Source: Pseudomonadota bacterium
GTDB lineage: Bacteria > Pseudomonadota > Alphaproteobacteria > Rhizobiales > Rhizobiaceae
Assembly (NCBI GenBank): GCA_003242525.1
Contig: QGUU01000162.1
Location: 1 to 6,096, forward strand
Direction of reading: 5' to 3'
DNA: 6,096 nt
Below are positions 1-6,096 of the stretch, in pieces. Positions within the stretch are counted from its first letter, which is position 1. The number at the start of each line of letters is the position of its first letter. Under the pieces are notes generated by a model that did no database searches, was not told where the DNA came from, and worked only from the letters and a program-made list of their open reading frames with translations. Made by a program: the position numbers and the translations under genes.

Positions 1-1
1 C

Positions 2-748
2 TATGCGGAGGCCGACCCCACCTTCGATATCGAGGGCAACGATACGGCGCACAAGCTGGCCATCCTGACTAGCCTTGCCTTTGGCACGAGGATCGCCGCC
101 GACGATATCTACCTGGAGGGCATCTCTAACATAACCCAGGCCGATATCCGCGCCGCCGGCGAGCTTGGCTACCGCATCAAGCTTCTGGGTGTTGCTCAGC
201 GCACGGAAAGCGGCATTGAACAGCGCGTGCATCCCACGATGGTGCCTACCGCCAGTGTGATTGCGCAGGTGAACGGCGTCACGAATGCGGTTGCGATAGA
301 AACAGACATATTGGGCGAGTTGCTGCTTTCCGGCCCCGGCGCAGGCGGCAATGCGACTGCGTCGGCCGTGATCGGCGACATTGCCGATATTGCCAAGAGT
401 CGCCCGGGCTTCCAGCATGCCCCGGTGTTCGGCCGTCCCGCCAGGGAACTACAGCCCTACAAGCGCGCCCGGATGCGCAGCCATGCGGGAGGCTATTTCA
501 TCCGGCTGACTGTCCACGACCGTGTTGGCGTTTTCGCCGCCGTTGCAAAGCGTATGGCCGAAAACGACATATCCCTGGAATCCATTGTCCAGCGGTCCGA
601 CGAATCCGATGCGGCGGAAAGCAAGACGGTAATTCTTGTCACGCATGAGACGACAGAGGCGGCCGTGCGCAAGGCTGTCGATGGCGTCACAAAGGACGGA
701 CATCTCATCGACAAGCCCCAGGTCATCCGCATCGAACGGGCCGGATGA
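2..748 (+). CDS. hom: Homoserine dehydrogenase, C-terminal part (5' end outside window)
   Basis: NAD(P)H-dependent homoserine dehydrogenase reduces aspartate-4-semialdehyde to homoserine in the cytoplasm, the branch point toward threonine and methionine. The frame is open from the left edge and gives 248 residues; full-length proteins of this type are roughly 430-440, so about 190 residues (the Rossmann domain and part of the catalytic domain) are missing. The visible part begins in the catalytic domain: DIEGNDTAHKLAIL at residues 9-22 carries the substrate-binding Asp (D14) and the catalytic Lys (K18), with the four-residue spacing known from yeast Hom6. The rest of the catalytic domain follows, with the GPGAGGNATASAV segment. 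An ACT domain occupies about residues 163-246 (GGYFIRLTVHDRVGVFAAVA), as in enzymes feedback-regulated by an amino acid, usually threonine; that regulation is inferred. It ends in TGA, 134 bp before glpX. No sign of damage. Confidence 0.96.
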   Translation, partial: YAEADPTFDIEGNDTAHKLAILTSLAFGTRIAADDIYLEGISNITQADIRAAGELGYRIKLLGVAQRTESGIEQRVHPTMVPTASVIAQVNGVTNAVAIETDILGELLLSGPGAGGNATASAVIGDIADIAKSRPGFQHAPVFGRPARELQPYKRARMRSHAGGYFIRLTVHDRVGVFAAVAKRMAENDISLESIVQRSDESDAAESKTVILVTHETTEAAVRKAVDGVTKDGHLIDKPQVIRIERAG

Positions 749-765
749 ACCTCCCGGTTTCCATT

Positions 766-777
766 TCAATCGATTGA
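766..777. promoter_or_regulatory. 12-bp perfect palindrome, possible operator
   Basis: TCAATCGATTGA is identical to its reverse complement over all 12 bases and lies in the AT-richer part of the hom-glpX gap, 18 bp after the hom stop and 105 bp before the glpX start. Uninterrupted dyad symmetry of this length upstream of a gene is compatible with a dimeric repressor or activator site. I do not recognise it as the site of a named regulator, and it could be chance. Confidence 0.25.
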
Positions 778-871
778 TTGCATTTGGTTTTTGAAAAGCG
801 GCAGGGATGCTCTTGCCGTAGTTGCGCGGCTTTGACAAAAGGGCCCGGAACCCCCCTGGCAGCCCTGTTAC

Positions 872-875
872 AGGA
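872..875 (+). promoter_or_regulatory. Ribosome binding site of glpX
   Basis: AGGA is followed by 7 bases and then ATG at 883, a normal Shine-Dalgarno spacing. This supports the ATG at 883 as the glpX start over the in-frame TTG at 778. The AGGA lies in the right arm of the inverted repeat CCTGTTACAGG (864-874). Confidence 0.55.
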
Positions 876-882
876 TAACGTC

Positions 883-1866
<984 letters not shown>

Positions 1867-1898
1867 TTCCGGTTTGCTGGCCGACGCATAGTGCGGCC

Positions 1899-1928
1899 AT
1901 GGCGATTCGGGTTTGGCGTGCGGGATGA
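1899..1928 (+). other. 9-codon mini-ORF ending on the recJ start codon
   Basis: ATG at 1899 opens MAIRVWRAG and stops at TGA 1926-1928, which overlaps the recJ ATG at 1925 in the arrangement ATGA. There is no clear Shine-Dalgarno before either ATG. The overlap would allow termination-reinitiation onto recJ, but a reading frame this short can arise by chance and nothing else shows that it is translated. Confidence 0.2.
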
Positions 1929-3712
1929 CGGGCGAAAGACGCTTCTTTCTCGATGTGCGTCGGTCGGCCTGTGGACTTGCCTGGACGCACCGGCTGACCG
2001 AGCGGCAGGACATGGCCGCTCTGGCCATCGCCCAGAGCCATGGCGTTCCGGAAATTGTCGCCCGCGTACTGGCCGGGCGTGGAGTTACTGCGCTCGACGC
2101 CGGACGCTTCCTCGATCCGACAATCAGGGATCTACTGCCTGATCCGTCATCGTTGACCGACATGGATAAGGCCGCCGGGCGACTGGCCGAAGCCGTCACG
2201 CGCGGGGAGAAGGTGGCGATCTTCGGTGACTATGACGTGGACGGCGCGGCCTCATCCGCGCTGCTAAAGCGCTTCCTCGCGCATTTCGACGTACCCAGCG
2301 AAATCTACATTCCTGATCGGATATTCGAGGGTTACGGGCCAAATGCGGATGCGATGCGTGAGCTCGTTTCGCGCGGCGCCAGACTCATCGTTACCGTCGA
2401 TTGCGGCACCAACAGCGCAGCCGCTATCGATGCCGCCCGCGAGGCTGGCGCCGACGTGGTGGTGTTGGATCACCACCAGGTCGCCGGTCCACTACCGGCA
2501 TCGGCGGCAGCGGTCGTCAATCCAAACCGCGAGGACGACCTGTCGGGGCAGGGGCACCTATGTGCAGCCGGCGTCGTATTCCTGGCGCTGGTGCGCACCG
2601 CGGCGCTGCTGCGTGCAGATATGCCTGGCTGCCAGCCCCCGGACCTGCTCGGGCTCCTCGACCTCGTGGCCCTGGCGACTGTCTGTGACGTCGTCCCGCT
2701 CATTGGCGTCAATCGCGCCTTCGTCGTGAAGGGACTGCAGGTCATGCGCCAGCAGCGCCATTGCGGGCTGGTGGAACTGGCTCGGGTGGCGCGCATAGGC
2801 GAACCGCTAAACACTTTCCATCTCTCCTTCATGATCGGCCCGCGCATCAATGCCGGCGGTCGCATCGGGGATGCGGCACTCGGCAGCCGCCTGCTGGCAA
2901 CCGACGATCCCGTGGAGGCGCGGCCCATTGCCGAAATGCTCGATCGGCTGAACCAGGAGCGTCAGACGATGGAGCAGGAAATGCTGGCGCAGGCCCGCTC
3001 CGAGGTGGATGCGGAACTGGCCGGCGGCAACGGGCCAGCCATCGTGCTAACGGCGAGCACCGAGTGGCATCCGGGCGTGGTTGGTCTGATAGCGTCGCGC
3101 CTGAAGGACTATGCCCGCCGGCCCGCCTTTGCCATTGCCTTCAACCAGAACGGTATCGGCACGGGTTCCGGCCGGTCGGTGGCCGGATTCGACCTTGGCC
3201 GACTGGTGCGCGAGGCCGCTGAAGCCGGGCTCATAGTTAAGGGCGGCGGGCATGCAATGGCCGCGGGGATCACCGTTGAGCGGGCCAAGCTCGGCGCGCT
3301 GCGGGCCTTTTTCGAGGAGCGGGCTGCCGCTGAGATATTCCGGCTCCAGGAGCAGGAAAGCCTGCTGGTGGATGCTGCGCTCGCGGCGGAAGGGGCCACG
3401 CTTGATCTTCTTGATGTGTTGGAAAAGGCCGGGCCGTTCGGCACCGGCCACGCCGCCCCCCTATTTGCGCTGCCTCGCCACAGGCTCCTTGATGTGCGGC
3501 TGGCGGGAACAAACCATTTGCGCGCGGATCTTGCGTCAGAAAGCGGCGGCCGCATCCAGGCCATGGCCTTCCGCTCCATGGATACGCCGCTTGGCGACTT
3601 CCTTTTGCGCAGCCGGGGCAGCATGGTTCACGTGGCCGGCTCGCTCTCCGCCAATTACTGGAACGGAAGTCGCCGGATGCAATTTCGCGTGGTGGATGCC
3701 GCCGAGGCCTGA
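1925..3712 (+). CDS. recJ: Single-stranded-DNA-specific exonuclease RecJ
   Basis: RecJ degrades single-stranded DNA 5' to 3' and acts in RecF-pathway recombination, mismatch repair and base-excision repair. From the ATG at 1925 the product is 595 residues, a usual bacterial length. The DHH phosphoesterase core is intact: DYDVDGA at 102-108, TVDCGT at 157-162, and LDHH at 181-184 with the name-giving Asp-His-His. GPRINAGGR (305-313) follows, then the DHHA1 domain with GGGHAMAAG at 440-448. The C-terminal part (about 480-595) fits the OB-fold that binds ssDNA. The N-terminal RRFFLDVRRSACGLAW resembles alphaproteobacterial RecJ proteins. A TTG at 1913 would add four residues; ATG is preferred, although neither has a clear Shine-Dalgarno. 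The gene starts 58 bp after glpX with no terminator between, so cotranscription is plausible. Its stop lies 5 bp from that of the opposing DUF423 gene. Confidence 0.97.
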   Translation: MTGERRFFLDVRRSACGLAWTHRLTERQDMAALAIAQSHGVPEIVARVLAGRGVTALDAGRFLDPTIRDLLPDPSSLTDMDKAAGRLAEAVTRGEKVAIFGDYDVDGAASSALLKRFLAHFDVPSEIYIPDRIFEGYGPNADAMRELVSRGARLIVTVDCGTNSAAAIDAAREAGADVVVLDHHQVAGPLPASAAAVVNPNREDDLSGQGHLCAAGVVFLALVRTAALLRADMPGCQPPDLLGLLDLVALATVCDVVPLIGVNRAFVVKGLQVMRQQRHCGLVELARVARIGEPLNTFHLSFMIGPRINAGGRIGDAALGSRLLATDDPVEARPIAEMLDRLNQERQTMEQEMLAQARSEVDAELAGGNGPAIVLTASTEWHPGVVGLIASRLKDYARRPAFAIAFNQNGIGTGSGRSVAGFDLGRLVREAAEAGLIVKGGGHAMAAGITVERAKLGALRAFFEERAAAEIFRLQEQESLLVDAALAAEGATLDLLDVLEKAGPFGTGHAAPLFALPRHRLLDVRLAGTNHLRADLASESGGRIQAMAFRSMDTPLGDFLLRSRGSMVHVAGSLSANYWNGSRRMQFRVVDAAEA

Positions 3713-3718
3713 GGTGGC
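3698..3718. other. Short stem spanning the two converging stop codons
   Basis: GCCGCC (3698-3703) can pair with GGTGGC (3713-3718), including one G-T pair, around a 9-nt loop. The stem covers the recJ stop and reaches the DUF423 stop. There is no T-run on either side, so it is not a classical intrinsic terminator. It may be a weak pause, or simply GC-rich coding sequence. Confidence 0.15.
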
Positions 3719-4086
3719 TACGATCTGGCGGAAGCAAATGCAGACCCGGCAACTGCCAGCCATCCGGCAATAAGCAGGGTTCCGCCCGTAGGGGCTGCGA
3801 AGGGGAACAGCCTGCTGCCAAGAAAATCGCGCGCCAGAAGGTCCCCACAGAACAGCATCAGCCCGATTCCCAGCATGAACCCGGCCAGGCGCAGCCAGCG
3901 GCTTTCACCGAACAGGCCGATAGCCACCAGCGCCGGCGCGTGAAAGAGCAGGAAACTGGCGGCAGTGCCCAGGAAGGAGCCGCCGACATGGGCGGCAGCG
4001 GCGGAAAGCGCGACCCCGATGGCGCCGCACAAGCCGCCGAGGAAGATGAGGATTCCGTTGGAGCGGTTGCCTGTGTCCGCGGTCAT
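3718..4086 (-). CDS. DUF423 family small membrane protein
   Basis: A 122-residue integral membrane protein of the DUF423 (YgdD-like) family, whose biochemical function is not established. Four hydrophobic segments are visible at about residues 11-33, 38-60, 64-86 and 95-119. Family traits include the Gly/Ala-rich first helix ending in Ala-His (GGLCGAIGVAL, then AAAAH), a Phe-His in the second helix (LLFHAPALVAIG), and PTGGTLLIAGW in the fourth. There is no cleavable signal peptide; the first segment should stay as a membrane anchor. The ATG at 4086-4084 shares its A with the TGA stop of the upstream exporter (TGATG), so translational coupling is likely; the purine stretch AAAGAGAG upstream is a possible weak ribosome-binding site inside the exporter gene. 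It is the last gene of the minus-strand unit. Family assignment is good; its role beside an exporter is unknown. Confidence 0.88.
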   Translation of the reverse strand: MTADTGNRSNGILIFLGGLCGAIGVALSAAAAHVGGSFLGTAASFLLFHAPALVAIGLFGESRWLRLAGFMLGIGLMLFCGDLLARDFLGSRLFPFAAPTGGTLLIAGWLAVAGSAFASARS

Positions 4087-5366
4087 CAGAGCTCTCTTTG
4101 CAGCGATGGTTGGGTTGCAGCGGAAGGGGGTTTAGCTTCATCGGCTTTTTCGTGGCCTGCGCGAACGAGGAAATTGTAGCAGGCCCCCAGTGCCATCAGC
4201 AGGGCCGTCAGCAAGAAGACGGCACGCACGCCGAAATGCCCGCCGACGAAGCCGCCCAGCAGCGGGCCGGCGACCTGACCGGCATATTGTGCCGAAACCG
4301 AAAGGCCAAGGACATTGCCGCCTATGCTGTCCGGGACATTATGGCGGATGACGCTCGTCATGCAGGGAAGCAGCCCGCCCAGCGCCAGGCCCATCAGAAA
4401 GCGAAGCACGATAAGCTGCCAGCTATTCGTCACGAATGCTTGCGGAACGAGCAGGAGGGCAGCGACAAGAAGCGCCCTGACGATTACCGACCAATGGCCG
4501 ATCCGGTCGGCAAGCTTTCCCAGATACGACGCGGACAGGATGGAGCCGAGCGCAGTGGCCGACATGACGACGCCGGACACGAAGGTGACTCGCGATGGCT
4601 CCGCAACCAGTTGCTGCACATAGACGGCGATGATCGGCTCGATCGACATGGTGGCCAGCATCAGCAGCGTTCCGGTGGCGAGCATGGCGACAACCGGCTT
4701 CTTGTGCGGGACCTGAGCCCATCCTCCTTTACGCAGGCCGGCTTCCCTACGCCTGGCTGGTACAGGATCCTCCCTGATGAGGAAAGACGTGGCGAGAAAG
4801 GTCAGAAAGATGACCCCGCCGGCAAGCAGGAAGGTTGTGCGGATGCCGATCAGCGGCGGCAGCATGCCGCCAACCAGCGGGCCGACAAGATTGCCGGCCA
4901 TGATGCCGGCGGAGAGTGTGCCCAGCGCCCAGCCGGTGCGGTCTTTCGGCGTCTGCATGGCCACCAGAATGGTCGATCCGGAGGCGTAGCCGCCGGCGAA
5001 GCCGATCAGCAGGCGCAACAGTACCAGTTGCCACACCGATTGCGCCATACCGGTCAGCGACATGCAGACCGCCATGCCGAAGGAGGCGCGGACAAGCATC
5101 AGCTTGCGGCCATAGCGGTCGCCCAGTCTGCCCCAGAGCGGCGCCACCAGTGCCGCAGCCAAAAACGTCGCGCCATAGGCGATGCCCGACCATTGGACGA
5201 TCTCGGCATGGCTCGTTGCGCCCAGTTCCTCGACGTAAAGGGGCAGGAAGGGCAGGAGCAGCGTCATCGCCACGATCGTCGTGAAGGACCCGATCAGGCA
5301 GACGACGAGATTGCGCCGCCAATGGACATTGCAGGCTGGCGGCGAGGCGGCTGCGGGCTCGACCAC
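4086..5366 (-). CDS. MFS transporter, probable drug/H+ antiporter (DHA1-like, 12 TM)
   Basis: Inner-membrane major facilitator protein, probably a proton-driven exporter of small molecules. From the GTG at 5366 it has 426 residues and 12 predicted membrane helices in two halves, with a central cytoplasmic loop around 198-223. Motif A follows TM2 (GRLGDRYGRK, from residue 79), with a weaker copy after TM8 (GKLADRIG). TM5 carries a full antiporter motif C (G-X8-G-X3-GP-X2-GG, residues 149-167), and TM11 repeats the pattern exactly (354-372). Motif C is associated with MFS exporters rather than importers; the substrate cannot be inferred. The start is uncertain because no ATG lies before TM1: in-frame TTGs exist at 5435, 5420, 5405 and 5402, all inside the reductase gene, and none has a clear Shine-Dalgarno. 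GTG was chosen because it leaves a 15-residue leader before the conserved WRRNL and avoids overlap. The gene is coupled downstream to DUF423. Confidence 0.9.
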   Translation of the reverse strand: MVEPAAASPPACNVHWRRNLVVCLIGSFTTIVAMTLLLPFLPLYVEELGATSHAEIVQWSGIAYGATFLAAALVAPLWGRLGDRYGRKLMLVRASFGMAVCMSLTGMAQSVWQLVLLRLLIGFAGGYASGSTILVAMQTPKDRTGWALGTLSAGIMAGNLVGPLVGGMLPPLIGIRTTFLLAGGVIFLTFLATSFLIREDPVPARRREAGLRKGGWAQVPHKKPVVAMLATGTLLMLATMSIEPIIAVYVQQLVAEPSRVTFVSGVVMSATALGSILSASYLGKLADRIGHWSVIVRALLVAALLLVPQAFVTNSWQLIVLRFLMGLALGGLLPCMTSVIRHNVPDSIGGNVLGLSVSAQYAGQVAGPLLGGFVGGHFGVRAVFLLTALLMALGACYNFLVRAGHEKADEAKPPSAATQPSLQREL

Positions 5367-5379
5367 GGGCGAGGCTTTG

Positions 5380-6096
5380 TCAGTCCGCTTCGCGGTCGGC
5401 AACAATGTCTGCTGGTCCAAGCCGGCTACGCACAATCCAGCGCTGGTGCCAGTAGGGATAGAGAAGGGGAGGCCGGCTCACCTCGTCGAGCCGCCGATTT
5501 TCCTCCTCCGTCAGCACAAGCGAGGCAGCGGCAATATTGTCCCTGAACTGCTCCTCGTTGCGGCCGCCGACGACGAGGGTGGCGACAGCCGGTCGCCCGA
5601 GCAGCCATGCCAGCGCCACCTGTGCGGCCGACACGCCGCGCTCCCTGCCGATTTCGAGCAGGGTATCGACGATGGTCCAGAGCCGGTCTTCGTCGCGGAT
5701 GGGAGGCTCGTTCCAGCCGGCGAGCTGGCGCGCCGAGGCCTTGTCGCGGCCATACTTGCCCGAAAGCAGCCCGCCTGCCAGCGGACTCCACACCATGACC
5801 CCAAGCCCCTGATCCAGCGAGATGGGCAGCAACTCGTATTCGGCTTCCCGAGCCTCCAGCGTGTAGTGGATCTGCTGGGTGATGAAGCGCGGCAAGCCCT
5901 CACGTTCGCTGATGCCAAGCGCCTTCATGACATGCCAGCCGGAAAAGTTGGAACAGCCGACATAGCGAACCTTGCCCTGCTGGACGAGCGTATCCAGCGC
6001 GGCCATTGTTTCCTCCAGCGGCGTCAGGCCATCCCACTGGTGCAGCAGATAGATGTCGATAACGTCGGTCTTCAGCCGCTTAAGACTGCGTTCGCA
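5380..6096 (-). CDS. Aldo/keto reductase, partial (5' end outside window)
   Basis: NADP(H)-dependent oxidoreductase of the aldo/keto reductase superfamily, a cytosolic TIM-barrel enzyme that interconverts carbonyls and alcohols. The frame is open to the right edge and gives 238 residues; relatives are about 340, so roughly 100 N-terminal residues are missing, including the catalytic Asp, Tyr and Lys of the tetrad. The catalytic His is visible in DIYLLHQWD (H19 of the visible part). VGCSNFSGW (46-54) is the cofactor/substrate loop after the next strand, WSPLAGGLLSGKY (103-115) is typical of the family, and VVGGRNEEQFRDN (175-187) forms the C-terminal NADP-binding region. The ATG at 6006 is internal, not the start: the family sequence continues upstream of it without a break. 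The stop lies 13 bp before the chosen MFS start, so the two genes are probably cotranscribed. The substrate cannot be told. Confidence 0.94.
   Translation of the reverse strand, partial: CERSLKRLKTDVIDIYLLHQWDGLTPLEETMAALDTLVQQGKVRYVGCSNFSGWHVMKALGISEREGLPRFITQQIHYTLEAREAEYELLPISLDQGLGVMVWSPLAGGLLSGKYGRDKASARQLAGWNEPPIRDEDRLWTIVDTLLEIGRERGVSAAQVALAWLLGRPAVATLVVGGRNEEQFRDNIAAASLVLTEEENRRLDEVSRPPLLYPYWHQRWIVRSRLGPADIVADREAD

Larger units (their letters stand above)
749..882 (+). promoter_or_regulatory. hom-glpX spacer, probable glpX leader/promoter region
   Basis: This 134-bp gap is the largest in the window and the only place on the + strand with room for a promoter. It holds a perfect 12-bp palindrome (766-777), an A/T-richer patch (about 761-797) that stands out from the GC-rich surroundings, a TTGACA hexamer at 832-837 without a good -10 at normal spacing, and a small inverted repeat over the glpX ribosome-binding site. 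A short imperfect stem (CGGCA 799-803 with TGCCG 814-818) is also present. No stem followed by a T-run was seen, so hom has no obvious intrinsic terminator here and transcription may read through into glpX. That glpX has its own promoter is an inference from gap length and composition only. Confidence 0.4.

Noticed and set aside
832..837. TTGACA as a -35 element for glpX.
   Set aside because: At 16-18 bp spacing the downstream sequence is GC-rich with no -10-like hexamer, so it cannot be called a promoter on sequence alone.
778..882. A 35-residue N-terminal extension of GlpX from a TTG, with a CSCRSC cysteine cluster.
   Set aside because: It is not part of the family, and the ATG at 883 has a properly spaced AGGA and gives the normal protein length.
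1878..1899. Stem TGGCCG/CGGCCA after glpX as a terminator.
   Set aside because: Only 6 bp with a 10-nt loop and no T-run after it, so it is unlikely to terminate transcription.
4098..5546. A 482-codon open frame on the + strand, antisense to the whole MFS gene and running into the reductase gene.
   Set aside because: Its codons line up exactly as reverse complements of the MFS codons. It is open because the MFS gene avoids TTA, CTA and TCA, which are rare in GC-rich genomes. The product is Gln/Arg/Asp/His-rich, as expected from the complement of membrane-helix codons, and resembles no protein family.
5380..6006. Aldo/keto reductase as a complete 208-residue protein starting at the ATG at 6006.
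   Set aside because: Family sequence, including the catalytic His motif, continues upstream of this ATG to the window edge, so the Met is internal and the gene is cut by the window.

Overview
The window is a GC-rich, gene-dense stretch of an alphaproteobacterial chromosome. The best guess is Hyphomicrobiales (Rhizobiales), such as the Phyllobacteriaceae or Brucellaceae. This rests on the gene order hom-glpX-recJ, which I recall as typical of that order, and on the style of the proteins. Genus cannot be decided from the sequence alone.

Layout. On the + strand, from the left edge, lie the 3' part of hom (homoserine dehydrogenase, cut by the window edge), a 134-bp spacer, glpX (class II fructose-1,6-bisphosphatase), a 58-bp spacer and recJ (single-strand DNA 5'-3' exonuclease). 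On the - strand, reading from the right edge inward, lie an aldo/keto reductase (5' end beyond the window), a 12-TM MFS exporter and a small DUF423 membrane protein. The two gene sets converge with 5 bp between the recJ and DUF423 stop codons. There is no gene-free stretch over 300 bp, and no RNA gene, mobile element, CRISPR array or clear rho-independent terminator was seen.

How the genes work together. The + strand genes are housekeeping genes with separate jobs: threonine/methionine precursor synthesis, gluconeogenesis and DNA repair. They look like a conserved neighbourhood rather than a pathway. The - strand genes look like one transcription unit. The MFS stop and the DUF423 start share one base (TGATG), and the reductase and MFS genes are at most 13 bp apart or overlap. 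A redox enzyme next to a putative drug/H+ antiporter would suit handling and export of a small molecule, but no substrate can be read from the sequence.

I found no convincing previously undescribed system. The points most worth a second look are the MFS protein with a perfect antiporter motif C in both halves, its lack of any ATG start, the tight coupling of a DUF423 protein to that exporter, a 12-bp perfect palindrome ahead of glpX, and a 9-codon ORF that ends on the recJ start codon.
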